DNA from: Planctomycetota bacterium
GTDB taxonomy: Bacteria > Planctomycetota > UBA1135 > UBA2386
Reading direction: 5' to 3'
Length of the DNA: 64,000 nt
Assembly (NCBI GenBank): GCA_028281765.1
Contig: JANQJF010000097.1
Location: 94,212-158,211, forward strand
Shown: positions 43,434-51,274 of the stretch, piece by piece
Layout: each line of letters opens with the position of its first letter
Numbering within the stretch: position 1 is the first letter of the stretch
The notes under the pieces: model-generated
Told to the model about the DNA's origin: nothing
The model's input: only the letters and a program-made list of their open reading frames with translations
Database searches by the model: none
Position numbers and translations under genes: made by a program

Positions 43434-43636
43434 TGGCACGCTCCATTATTGCGGCGATCCGCCGCTCGGTGACGGCGTTCATGGACGAAATGCAGAGCAT
43501 CGCGAACCAGAAAGAGCGCGCGTATTCCGAACTCGAGAACCACGCTCACCGAGAGCGTGAGGCGGTCACTCGCCTGTGCCACGAGCTCCTCGACATCTGT
43601 GACCTGATCGAGGCCTTCGGAGGGCCGGACGAATGA
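43433..43636 (+). CDS. Small helical protein (67 aa)
   Basis: 67 residues from the ATG at 43433 (MARSIIAAIRRSVTAFMDEM). The middle is a charged coiled-coil-like helix (IANQKERAYSELENHAHRER) and the end is VTRLCHELLDICDLIEAFGG. No signal peptide. It overlaps the previous gene by one base and the next gene by 4 nt (ATGA). Unknown function; likely works with its neighbours. Confidence 0.62.
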   Translation: MARSIIAAIRRSVTAFMDEMQSIANQKERAYSELENHAHREREAVTRLCHELLDICDLIEAFGGPDE

Positions 43637-44136
43637 CAAACGACACGACTCGAACGTACGCACAAGAGCGTCTCTCCTGTTTCCTTAGCTGGTCCGAGAG
43701 GCATCTATCGCACCTCTCGGACCTACCCTCCCACGCGACCCCGATCGCGATCGAAATCTGGCAGTCGGCGCGTTGCCGCTGCCAGATCGATCGCCCCATT
43801 CGAGCGAGGACCCAGCGCATTCTGTTCGACCGCGAGATGATCATCGCGCTGTCGAAGATCTACGGCACCTCGGTCGACATCGACGAAGCGCGTATCCAGG
43901 CACTCTGGAAAATCATCGAGATCGACGCTTCGGCGCCTCGCCTTGGCGAAGCCATCGACTGGCTCGATCCGAGATCTTGGTCGATTTGGGACCAAATTCA
44001 TAACACGGACGAAGCACGATTCGCGATCGACATCGGTGCCAAAGCGATGATTGCGCAAGTCAAAGGCATCGAAGACAGCTCCAAGTCGCGCCGCACCGGT
44101 GCGATTCCCATCCTTCCACGCAGAGAGGACATCTAG
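43633..44136 (+). CDS. Hypothetical protein with a possible DUF697-like segment
   Basis: 167 residues from the ATG at 43633. The N-terminal third carries Cys/Arg motifs (IWQSARCRCQIDRPIRARTQ). The segment REMIIALSKIYGTSVDIDEA followed by RIQALWKII resembles, by eye, the conserved helix of DUF697-type membrane-associated proteins ('MI..LA.lYGv.l...eA..ll..ll'). A second helical segment is FAIDIGAKAMIAQVKGIED. No membrane segment is obvious. It overlaps the 67-aa gene by 4 nt and lies 2 nt before a small membrane protein gene, so all four genes (43311-44327) are one predicted unit. Function unknown. Confidence 0.62.
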   Translation: MTNDTTRTYAQERLSCFLSWSERHLSHLSDLPSHATPIAIEIWQSARCRCQIDRPIRARTQRILFDREMIIALSKIYGTSVDIDEARIQALWKIIEIDASAPRLGEAIDWLDPRSWSIWDQIHNTDEARFAIDIGAKAMIAQVKGIEDSSKSRRTGAIPILPRREDI

Positions 44137-44138
44137 CC

Positions 44139-44327
44139 ATGAAGCCCATGACGAAGAGAACGCGGCGACTCTCGAGCCGATGCGAAAAAGATCAGCCACA
44201 ATTGACTCGACGCATTCTGCAACTCAAAGAAACCGCCCTGATCCTCCCCATCATTCCTCTACTCGCTTTCTCGGGGCTGGGTATCGGCAACGCCGTGCTC
44301 AACATCTGCGAAGGCGGTGCGCTGTGA
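44139..44327 (+). CDS. Small membrane protein (62 aa)
   Basis: 62 residues from the ATG at 44139 (MKPMTKRTRRLSSRCEKDQP), a basic N-terminus followed by a hydrophobic helix LILPIIPLLAFSGLGIGNAV and the end NICEGGAL. Basic head plus hydrophobic tail suggests an inner-membrane protein with a cytoplasmic N-terminus. The last gene of the four-gene cluster; it converges with the sigma factor gene (44362-44949), leaving 34 nt. Confidence 0.55.
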   Translation: MKPMTKRTRRLSSRCEKDQPQLTRRILQLKETALILPIIPLLAFSGLGIGNAVLNICEGGAL

Positions 44328-44361
44328 TCGACTCCGAGACTGCGGGCGGACCGGCCGAATC

Positions 44362-44949
44362 TCACTTCGAACGGTCGAGCGCCGCCCGCAAGTTCTCCTT
44401 GGCTCTCCGAACCAGGCTGGTCACACGCGCGATCGTGCCGCCCATCAACGAAGCGATGTGCGCGTAGGAGAGGCCCTGAATGCGATACTGAATCGCTGCC
44501 CGGTGAGACTCGCTGAGGCTGTCGATCGCGACCTGCACTCGACGCTCCGAGACGGCACCCGCCACCGGCTCGACTCCCAGTTCGCTGACCACCGAGAGAG
44601 AAACTTGAGTTCGGCCACCCCCTCGAATGGCCGCCCTTTGACGGCGCAGCACGCGCAGCAGCTCACGCCGCGCCCACTTGAAAACGAGCCGCCTGAGGTC
44701 CTTCAGCTCGCCGCCGAAGTCATGGATGAGCGCAGGTTCCAAGTGGCGGGACTTGCGAAGGATCAACAAGAACAGATCTTGAAGCAGATCCTCCGCATCG
44801 GGCTCACTGCGAGTCGCGGAATAGTAATACGCGAGCAGAGGCTCACCGAATCGGTCGAAGATCCACTGCACGGCAGCGTCCACATCACCTCGATCGAACA
44901 AGTCCTGCAGCTCGCGAACGTCGGCGTCGAACAAATGGCGCGCGCTCAC
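44362..44949 (-). CDS. ECF-like sigma factor
   Basis: 195 residues from the ATG at 44949 (MSARHLFDADVRELQDLFDR). Region 2: LLAYYYSATRSEPDAEDLLQ followed by DLFLLILRKSRHLEPALIHD. Region 4 is SLSESHRAAIQYRIQGLSYA followed by IASLMGGTIARVTSLVRRAK. Region 4 departs from the norm (GGTIARVTSLVRR in the recognition helix), so promoter specificity is probably unusual. It overlaps the upstream gene at 44946 by 4 nt. It has no kinase or anti-sigma partner that I can recognise; the upstream protein of unknown fold is the candidate. Confidence 0.85.
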   Translation of the reverse strand: MSARHLFDADVRELQDLFDRGDVDAAVQWIFDRFGEPLLAYYYSATRSEPDAEDLLQDLFLLILRKSRHLEPALIHDFGGELKDLRRLVFKWARRELLRVLRRQRAAIRGGGRTQVSLSVVSELGVEPVAGAVSERRVQVAIDSLSESHRAAIQYRIQGLSYAHIASLMGGTIARVTSLVRRAKENLRAALDRSK

Positions 44950-45644
44950 GACTGGCCCTCGTCATCGATGGAGCGAGGCGCAACGACGAAGCGGAGGCAC
45001 TCGAAGTTCGGAGCTGTATCAGCACCGACCAGAGGGATATGTAGCGGGAGCCACTGCGAGCCGACGAGGCGATCGTGCTCCGCATCCCTGACAAGCTCGA
45101 CCTCGGGCAGACGCAGCTCGGGCAGGCCAGGCTCACGGACGACGACCGCGAAGAACCAATGCGCGTCGCTCGCGAGTAGCAGCGGATCGGTACTGACGAC
45201 ATGGTTCTCGATCGCGACCAAGCCATCGGGACCCGGCCGGATGGAGAAGTCGACGTCGAACGCGAAAGGCGGCGATTCGGTGTCTCGAAGGTTCGTGCAG
45301 TCGACTCGACGGCGCTTGGATCGCGGATCCGATCCGCCGTGACGTTGCCAGGCAGCCAAGAGCTCCGTCAGCGTGCCAGACATCTCCTGCACACTCTTGC
45401 GAACGCGCCTCGGCTCTCCTCCGGCACGGGATTGCTCGACGACTTCGATACACGGAGACGCGAGCTGTCCAAGCCGCCGTCGAAGGCGGCTCAGGGCGAA
45501 ACGCGCTCCGCCAGTGAACTGCTCGAGCACTTCGGACGAGCAGGCCGTGAAGTAGTCGGCAACGGGCTCGATCGGAGCCGAGCCGGCGTTCTCGTCACTC
45601 AGAAGCAAGCGACGAATCGGATCTGGAAGGTCATTGTTGTTCAT
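44946..45644 (-). CDS. Hypothetical protein coupled to an ECF-like sigma factor
   Basis: 232 residues from the ATG at 45644 (MNNNDLPDPIRRLLLSDENA). The first ~120 residues are helical (SEVLEQFTGGARFALSRLRR, then QEMSGTLTELLAAWQRHGGS). The second half is a beta-rich domain (DFSIRPGPDGLVAIENHVVS, then WFFAVVVREPGLPELRLPEV). No transmembrane helix, zinc motif or kinase motif is visible, so it is not a typical membrane anti-sigma factor. Its stop overlaps the sigma factor ATG (ATGA), which suggests a sensor or partner role; this is inference. Confidence 0.6.
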   Translation of the reverse strand: MNNNDLPDPIRRLLLSDENAGSAPIEPVADYFTACSSEVLEQFTGGARFALSRLRRRLGQLASPCIEVVEQSRAGGEPRRVRKSVQEMSGTLTELLAAWQRHGGSDPRSKRRRVDCTNLRDTESPPFAFDVDFSIRPGPDGLVAIENHVVSTDPLLLASDAHWFFAVVVREPGLPELRLPEVELVRDAEHDRLVGSQWLPLHIPLVGADTAPNFECLRFVVAPRSIDDEGQS

Positions 45645-45755
45645 GGCTGTCTCTGGGACGAGTTCGCCCCATCGACGCAAAGGCAACGAGTCGCAGGATC
45701 TGTCGGTCAGGTTAGGAAATCGGGCCCGATTCGGGTGATTTTCCCCCCAACCCTC

Positions 45756-46466
45756 TCAGCCCAGCAACCAAGCGACGAAACGCAACGTCAGGACCGACAT
45801 CCAGATGAAGGCGGCGGTGGCGAGGATCGCGCGGAGGAGCACGAACCGCACGAGGCCGCGATGGAATGCCCACGCGGACCAAGTCAGCCACACCGTGAAG
45901 GCGATCGGGTCGAGCCACTTGCCGAGCCATTCGACAGGAATCGGGAAGAAGTTCATGAGAGCCATGAACGCGCGCATCAAGAACACGTGGCCGCTGACGA
46001 ACAGAACCAGCGCGAGCTCTTCCGCGTAGTTGCGACGCGAACCCCAGAAGATCAGCGGCATCGGGATCGCGAGGGCCGGGAGGAGACCGAGGTTGATCCA
46101 CTGCCCGTAGTCGACCCACGCGGGGAGCACGTTGGAGGTCTCTTCGAGCGTGGATCGGTAGAGGGCGAGTACGCCCCACCAGATCGCGCAGGTCGAGAGG
46201 ACGTACTTGAGTGGGTTCGTATAGCGGACGCGGCGGCCTTCGACGTATTCGCGTGCGGTCTGTCCGGGACGGATCGTGAGACCGATCATCGTCTGCGCGA
46301 GACGGGACTCGAAGGAGACGATGACGCCGAGCCAGGTCGCGGCGAGCTCGACGACCCCGAGGCGGCCACGACGGGTGTCTTGGCCGCAGGCCACGCAGAA
46401 GAGCCCGGTCAGCGGGGCGCCGCAGTTCGTGCAGGTCGGGGCAGAGTTGGCCGGGGGAGCTTTCAC
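45756..46466 (-). CDS. DUF3667-like zinc-ribbon membrane protein
   Basis: 236 residues from the ATG at 46466. The N-terminus has a CxxC zinc ribbon (CTNCGAPLTGLFCVACGQ). The rest has about five hydrophobic segments with the recurring signature of this family: IGLTIRPGQTAREYVEGRRV followed by YTNPLKYVLSTCAIWW. The final helices are FHRGLVRFVLLRAILATAAF and MSVLTLRFVAWLLG. The family is uncharacterised and occurs mostly in Bacteroidota and Planctomycetota. The gap before the next gene on the same strand holds repeat copy D. Confidence 0.87.
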   Translation of the reverse strand: MKAPPANSAPTCTNCGAPLTGLFCVACGQDTRRGRLGVVELAATWLGVIVSFESRLAQTMIGLTIRPGQTAREYVEGRRVRYTNPLKYVLSTCAIWWGVLALYRSTLEETSNVLPAWVDYGQWINLGLLPALAIPMPLIFWGSRRNYAEELALVLFVSGHVFLMRAFMALMNFFPIPVEWLGKWLDPIAFTVWLTWSAWAFHRGLVRFVLLRAILATAAFIWMSVLTLRFVAWLLG

Positions 46467-46498
46467 GGGGCGAACTGCCAGCCTATCCGAGGAGCGTC

Positions 46499-46626
46499 GA
46501 GTGTTGCTGCGGTCATTTTGCTGTTCGCAGCCATGCCGCAGCGACCTCGCATCGCTTCGCGCTGCTCGGTTACGCTGCCGTAACGTTCGAGTGTCGCGTT
46601 TTAATCAGAGACGAATGCGACACTCA
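46499..46626. repeat. Composite palindromic repeat, copy D
   Basis: 128 nt. It starts with GAGTGTTGCTGCGGTCATTT (module 3), includes the hairpin GCTGTTCGCAGC-like stem and CGACCTCGCATCGCTTCGCG, then the core GTTACGCTGCCGTAAC (46569-46584) and reversed module 1 (AATCAGAGACGAATGCGACA and CTC). Read in reverse the order is module 1, core, module 3, the opposite arrangement to copies B and C. The right end forms the last codons and stop (TAA, 46601-46603) of the thioesterase gene. Confidence 0.88.
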
Positions 46627-47011
46627 GGCGTTGGAGTTTGCCGTTGCGGTCGACGCAGGCGAGGGAAGTGGTGGCTTTGGCGATGAGGACGCCGTCGTGT
46701 TCGCGGGTCAGCGTGTAGGCGATCGTGAACGAGACGCGGCGGGTCTCGGCGAGCTTGGTCTCGATGAGCACCACGTCGTCGTAGGTGACGGGTGCTCGAT
46801 ACGCGACGTGAACGTCGACGACCTGGAGGAAGTGGCCGGCGTCCTCCATCTCGCGGTAGCTGAGGTCGAGGTCGCGCAGCCACTCGGTGCGCGCCTCCTC
46901 GATCCAGTCGACGTGGCTGCCGTGGTGGGCCACGCCCATGCGGTCGGTCTCGCAGTAGCGGACGCGGATGCTGTGGTGGCCGACGTGTTGGCGCCGAGTG
47001 TCATCGTTCAT
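46601..47011 (-). CDS. YbgC/FadM-type acyl-CoA thioesterase (hot-dog fold)
   Basis: 136 residues from the ATG at 47011 (MNDDTRRQHVGHHSIRVRYC). The hot-dog motif RYCETDRMGVAHHGSHVDWI carries the catalytic Asp (in ETD) and the helix HxxxxxWIEEAR of YbgC-like enzymes. Strands VVDVHVAYRAPVTYDDVVLI and RRVSFTIAYTLTREHDGVLI complete the fold. It hydrolyses short- or medium-chain acyl-CoA. The last seven codons (SVAFVSD) and the stop are encoded in repeat copy D. It overlaps the leucine dehydrogenase-type gene by 4 nt (ATGA), which fits branched-chain amino acid breakdown. Confidence 0.91.
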   Translation of the reverse strand: MNDDTRRQHVGHHSIRVRYCETDRMGVAHHGSHVDWIEEARTEWLRDLDLSYREMEDAGHFLQVVDVHVAYRAPVTYDDVVLIETKLAETRRVSFTIAYTLTREHDGVLIAKATTSLACVDRNGKLQRLSVAFVSD

Positions 47012-48045
47012 GGGAGCATCGATCGGGAGGTGCCCTCGAGGGCGACGCGGGCCATGCGGTAGGCGACCTCTTCGGACGGTGTCGATTCGGCGCGTGACGC
47101 GTCGAGGATCGTGCCGATGCGGTCACCGATCGCGAGGACCCGTTCTGCGGGCGGGGCTGCGCCCTCCAGATAGAACCACGCGCCGTGGATCAAAGCCCCG
47201 GAGCTGATCACGAAGTCCGGCGCGTAGAGAATCTGACGATCGAGCAGCACGAGCCCGCATTCGGGAGATGCGAGGACGTTGTTCGCCGAGCCGGCGACCC
47301 CCCGCGCGCGGATCGAATGCGCGGTCGACTCGTCGATGACACCACCGAGAGCGCACGGCGCGAAGACGTCGCAGTCGACGTCGAGGATCGCGGCCGGCTC
47401 GACCGCGGTCGCGCCGTGGGCGCGCACGACCTCGGCCACGGCGTCCGCACGCACGTCAGTCACGGTCAGCCGCGCGCCGTCCGCGGCGAGCAGTCCGCAC
47501 AGCCGCGCGCCGACGTCGCCGAGCCCCTGCACCGCGACGTGGACACCTTTCAGCGAAGCGAACTCGAGTCGCTCGGCGACGGCGCGAACGCCAGCGAACA
47601 CGCCGAGCGCCGTCGGGATCGCGAGGTCGCCGTGACCGGCCGTGGGCTGCGCACATCGATCGGTCTCCGCCGCGACGGCGGCGAGGTCTTCCGCGGTCGT
47701 ACCGACGTCCGGTCCGGTGTAGTAGCAGCCATCCAGCCGCGCGACGGCGCGGCCGATCGCCCGGTAGCCCGCGTCCCGATCGAGATCAGGAGTCTCGAGG
47801 ATAACCGTCTTGCCGCCCCCGCCGGGCACTCCCGAGATCGCGCACTTCATCGTCATCGACTCCGCCAGCTTGAGGCCGTCGCAAAGCGCTGCGTCCGCAT
47901 CGGGATACGTCCAGCGCCGGATCCCGCCGAACGCCGGCCCGAGTCGAGTGTCGTGGATCACGACGAACGCGGTCAGCCCGATCCCGGGGTCGCGCAGGAT
48001 CTCGACGTGCTCGAACTCCCGGGCGCACAGGTCATCGATGTTCAT
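47008..48045 (-). CDS. Leucine/phenylalanine/valine dehydrogenase family protein
   Basis: 345 residues from the ATG at 48045 (MNIDDLCAREFEHVEILRDP), chosen over an ATG at 48102 because this matches the normal leucine dehydrogenase start. Catalytic lysines are Lys67 in AESMTMKCAISGV and Lys79 in PGGGGKTVI, spaced as in the Bacillus enzyme (68 and 80). The NAD-binding loop is VQGLGDVGARLCGLLA. The enzyme oxidatively deaminates branched-chain or aromatic amino acids to keto acids. A thioesterase follows with a 4-nt overlap. It is divergent from the HEAT-type lipoprotein gene (56 nt apart). Confidence 0.93.
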   Translation of the reverse strand: MNIDDLCAREFEHVEILRDPGIGLTAFVVIHDTRLGPAFGGIRRWTYPDADAALCDGLKLAESMTMKCAISGVPGGGGKTVILETPDLDRDAGYRAIGRAVARLDGCYYTGPDVGTTAEDLAAVAAETDRCAQPTAGHGDLAIPTALGVFAGVRAVAERLEFASLKGVHVAVQGLGDVGARLCGLLAADGARLTVTDVRADAVAEVVRAHGATAVEPAAILDVDCDVFAPCALGGVIDESTAHSIRARGVAGSANNVLASPECGLVLLDRQILYAPDFVISSGALIHGAWFYLEGAAPPAERVLAIGDRIGTILDASRAESTPSEEVAYRMARVALEGTSRSMLP

Positions 48046-48100
48046 CCGTTTACAAAAGTCCGCAAGGACCGGACGATCCCACAGTCCAACCTCGAACGCC

Positions 48101-49042
48101 ATGATGACAGCCCTGCGCACCGCGTTTTTGTTCGCCTCCGCCACGCTCCTGGCCGGCTGTGGAAGCACGCCGGAATCGAGCCCGGATCCCGAGATCGAAG
48201 CCGCGTTCGCGCAGAAGAATCGCGACGCCGCCGCCGACCTCGCGCGGCGCCGGCGATTCGAGCAGGTGCTGAACAACACCGACCGCATGCTCGAGCGCTA
48301 CATGCTCGCGCTCCTGAGCTCGGGCTCCACGCGGGCGACGAGTGACGCCGCGACGTTCGAGAAGCAGCTGACGAAGACCGTCGACGAGTACTACGCGCTG
48401 TTCATGCGCGCTGCGATCGACAAGAAAGTGCCTCGGAACCGCGCAATCTCGCTCGCGGTGCTGGGAATGTCCGGACGACGCGAGGCGCTGGACCCGATGC
48501 TCAACGGGCTCGAGGACGACAACCCGGAGATCGTGACCAGTTCGGTATTCGGCATCGCGCTGCTCAAGGACGGACGCACTCCACCGAGCTACCTGCATCG
48601 CGTCATCGACCGCACCATTCTCGCCGACGAAGTTCGCAACAGCGCAGCGTGGGCGCTCGTGCAGGTGCAGATGGCGTCGGTCGACAGCAAGGCATGCGAA
48701 TCCGTCTGGACGGCCGTGCTCGGAGGACCGATCGAGAAGCCGCTACCGGGCGTCGCCGTGAGCGCGCTCCGCGGCGTCGGCCTCTCGGGCAACGCCGCGC
48801 ACAACGAGACGGCGCTGCGCTATCTCGCGCATCCGAAGCCGAAAGTCCGCGAAGCTGCCGCGATCGCCGTGGGTCGTCTCGGCGTCGCCGGCTCGCACGC
48901 GCAGCTGTTCCCGCTGATCAGCCCGGCCGAGGGCAACCCCAACGTCCGCCTGGCCGCACGCAAGGCACTCAAGGCCCTTGCCGGTGGTACGGATCGCGGG
49001 TACGACCTCAGGGAGTGGCAGCGACTCTTCGAACGCGGGTAG
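48101..49042 (+). CDS. HEAT-repeat-like lipoprotein
   Basis: 313 residues from the ATG at 48101 (or 48104). Leader MMTALRTAFLFASATLLAGC with lipobox LLAGC. The body is a helical solenoid: AISLAVLGMSGRREALDPML, SSVFGIALLKDGRTPPSYLH, NSAAWALVQVQMASVDSKAC and VREAAAIAVGRLGVAGSHAQ, the last matching HEAT/PBS units well. The end VRLAARKALKALAGGTDRGY also fits. A periplasmic or outer-membrane scaffold is plausible. The next gene overlaps its end by 28 nt and encodes another lipoprotein. Confidence 0.83.
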   Translation: MMTALRTAFLFASATLLAGCGSTPESSPDPEIEAAFAQKNRDAAADLARRRRFEQVLNNTDRMLERYMLALLSSGSTRATSDAATFEKQLTKTVDEYYALFMRAAIDKKVPRNRAISLAVLGMSGRREALDPMLNGLEDDNPEIVTSSVFGIALLKDGRTPPSYLHRVIDRTILADEVRNSAAWALVQVQMASVDSKACESVWTAVLGGPIEKPLPGVAVSALRGVGLSGNAAHNETALRYLAHPKPKVREAAAIAVGRLGVAGSHAQLFPLISPAEGNPNVRLAARKALKALAGGTDRGYDLREWQRLFERG

Positions 49043-50235
49043 CGACGCGTGCCGCGCCCTGCGCGCTGGCGGTGAGCATCTGCTTGTCGGCGTGCACCGA
49101 CGATCCGGCATCCGCGAGCGGAATCCAGGACCCGACGCCGACGAAACCCGCCAAAGAAGTCGTCGAGACGATCCTGCAAGCCGCGCTCGGTGACAAGCGC
49201 GCGCGCTTCGAGCAGCTGGCGATCGAGCTGCGCACGTCGACCGACGGCGCCCCCACGACCGTGATGACCGATCGTGAAGGCCGCGTCCGCGTATCGGACC
49301 CCGGCCGAGGCACCCACGTCGTCGACGGCGACCGGGCATTCGCGGTCGTCGACGCGAAGTCGAGTCGCCCACTCGAGCCGGCGGAGCGCGACGCCGTGCT
49401 GCGGATGCGCGCGATCGCGCACGCCGCATACTTCGCACCGCTGCGCCACGCGACCTCGGTCGAGCGCATCGACGCGAAGTCGATCCGACTCGACGACGAC
49501 TGGACCTTGCAACACGACGCGGACACTCCGGTCGAACTCGCGTCGACCGCACACGGCAAGGTTCGGTGGCTGGAGCTGGGCCGTCCACCCGCGCTGCGGC
49601 TGCCCCGTCGCATCGCCATCGACGGGATCGGCGAACGCCACGTGCGCGTGCTCGGCGACAAGGTGAAGTTCGAGCCGGCGATGTTCGAGCGTCCGGAGGA
49701 TCGCAAGAAGCAGCGACCCGACTTGGTGATCGGCGGCCCCGAGTTCCCGACCAAGCCGGTCTTCCGCAAGATCGAAGAGTGCCATTGGCTCTGCGTCGCG
49801 GACCCGGGGACCTGGCCGGCGCGCATCGCCGCGATTCGCCAGCACGGCACGCTGCTACACAAGGGCAAACAGCGGAGCGCAGGCCCGCCGTTCTTGTTTG
49901 AAGAGAACGACGCGAGCTTCCTCGTGATTCCGTTCGTGTCCAAACAGGAGGGTACTCGATACGAAGCGAGCGAAGGTCAAGAGGTGCGCAAGGCCGACAC
50001 GCGGACAGCCGCGGTGGTCTACGCCCCGGACGGCGCCGCGTTCGATGCGCGCATCACGAGTGGTCGTCGCATGCTCGACGAATTCGTCGCCGGCTACGAA
50101 CGTCGAGCGGGCGGCCCACTTCGCGTCATCGTCGACATCTTCAACGAGCCGAAGCTGCGCTCGGACTCCGCCGACGAGCGCGCCGCCGCCGCGCGTTCGA
50201 TGGACGTGCGCCTCGAACTCCCGGTGCGGGACTGA
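49015..50235 (+). CDS. Lipoprotein of unknown function (406 aa)
   Basis: 406 residues if it starts at the GTG at 49015, which overlaps the previous gene by 28 nt and gives a full signal peptide VATRAAPCALAVSICLSACT with lipobox LSAC. The mature part is mixed alpha/beta (AKEVVETILQAALGDKRARF, then HATSVERIDAKSIRLDDDWT) and has a PGTWPARIAAIRQHGTLLHK segment. The N-terminal half resembles outer-membrane lipoprotein-sorting-type beta folds, by eye only. No catalytic motif is seen. The GH113-like gene follows 4 nt later on the same strand. Confidence 0.68.
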   Translation: MAATLRTRVATRAAPCALAVSICLSACTDDPASASGIQDPTPTKPAKEVVETILQAALGDKRARFEQLAIELRTSTDGAPTTVMTDREGRVRVSDPGRGTHVVDGDRAFAVVDAKSSRPLEPAERDAVLRMRAIAHAAYFAPLRHATSVERIDAKSIRLDDDWTLQHDADTPVELASTAHGKVRWLELGRPPALRLPRRIAIDGIGERHVRVLGDKVKFEPAMFERPEDRKKQRPDLVIGGPEFPTKPVFRKIEECHWLCVADPGTWPARIAAIRQHGTLLHKGKQRSAGPPFLFEENDASFLVIPFVSKQEGTRYEASEGQEVRKADTRTAAVVYAPDGAAFDARITSGRRMLDEFVAGYERRAGGPLRVIVDIFNEPKLRSDSADERAAAARSMDVRLELPVRD

Positions 50236-50239
50236 CGTC

Positions 50240-51271
50240 ATGCGCACCTCTGTATTCTGTCTCTGGGCACTCTGTCTCTGGTGGCTACTCCCGTCGCCCG
50301 CGCTGCAGGCGCAAGCAGAGAAACCGACCCGGACCGAAAAGGCAGCGACCCACCACGTCGACGGCGTCACGATCTCGACCCGTGGCTCCGGTCGCGACTG
50401 GGGCGGCGACCGGATGACGCCGACGATGGAGGCGATCCGCAAAGTCGGAGCGGGCTGGGTCGCGACGCACCCCTACGCCTGGATCCGCAACGACGGCCGC
50501 GTCGGCTTCCGCGACTTCGACGTCGACGATCCGCCGCCGCACATCGTGCGACCGATCCGCGACGCCCATGCCCTCGGCTTGAAGATCATGATCAAGCCGC
50601 ACCTCGGCTACTGGGGGTCGAAGTTCAGCTGGCGCGGCGAGATCGAGTTCGCGCGCAAAGAAGAGAACGATCGGTTCTGGACGAGCTACCGCACGTGGAT
50701 CACGAAAGTGGCCGCGGTCTGCAAGGACGCCGACGCGTTCGTCGTGGGCACCGAACTCGACCGCATGCTCGACGACGGCCGGTGGCGCACGGTGATCCGC
50801 GACATTCGTGCGAAGACCGAGGCGCCGTTGACCTACGCCGCCAACTGGACCGACTACCACAAGGTGCCGTTCTGGGACGCGCTCGACGCGATCGGAGTGC
50901 AGGCCTACTTCCCGCTCGCGGACAAGCCGACGGATGACGAAGCCGTCCTCCGCACCGCGTGGCGCACGAGGATGCAGGAGCTGCGCACCTTTTCGACCAA
51001 ACACGATCGCCACATCGTGTTCACCGAGCTCGGCTACACCCGCTCGAAGCTCGCACCGGTCGAACCGTGGAAGGACTACCGCGAAGGCCCCGAGGCAGCG
51101 TCGACCCAGCAAGCCTGCATGCGAGTGGCACTGGAGGAGATTCGACGCGAGCCACGTGTCGTCGGCTCGTTCCTCTGGAAGTGGTTCCCCGGTCCCGCGC
51201 GTTTCCACGACTTCCACGTCCAGGACCCGGAGATGCAGCGCATCATCCGAGCCGTGTGGAGCAAACCGTAG
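50240..51271 (+). CDS. GH113-like secreted glycoside hydrolase
   Basis: 343 residues from the ATG at 50240 (MRTSVFCLWALCLWWLLPSP, then ALQAQ: a signal peptide). A TIM barrel follows with two glutamates at the clan GH-A positions: Glu172 in FVVGTELDRM as acid/base and Glu263 in IVFTELGYTRSK as nucleophile. Other supporting segments are VATHPYAWIRNDGRVGFRDF, MIKPHLGYWG and SFLWKWFPGP. GH113 members are beta-mannanases; here the substrate is not provable. It sits 4 nt after a lipoprotein gene and 3 nt before a GT-C-like membrane protein gene, so an envelope-polysaccharide function is inferred. Confidence 0.85.
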   Translation: MRTSVFCLWALCLWWLLPSPALQAQAEKPTRTEKAATHHVDGVTISTRGSGRDWGGDRMTPTMEAIRKVGAGWVATHPYAWIRNDGRVGFRDFDVDDPPPHIVRPIRDAHALGLKIMIKPHLGYWGSKFSWRGEIEFARKEENDRFWTSYRTWITKVAAVCKDADAFVVGTELDRMLDDGRWRTVIRDIRAKTEAPLTYAANWTDYHKVPFWDALDAIGVQAYFPLADKPTDDEAVLRTAWRTRMQELRTFSTKHDRHIVFTELGYTRSKLAPVEPWKDYREGPEAASTQQACMRVALEEIRREPRVVGSFLWKWFPGPARFHDFHVQDPEMQRIIRAVWSKP

Positions 51272-51274
51272 CTC

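Noticed and set aside
44324..44467. GTG-started plus-strand frame continuing after the four-gene cluster
   Set aside because: It is antisense to the C-terminal region 4 of the sigma factor gene and has no ribosome site.
41600..45700. Prophage or integrative element
   Set aside because: No integrase, capsid, terminase or attachment repeat is seen; the genes are small and of unknown type.
48046..48102. Upstream ATG at 48102 as start of the leucine dehydrogenase-type gene
   Set aside because: It adds residues absent from the family and overlaps the divergent lipoprotein start; the ATG at 48045 matches the normal N-terminus.
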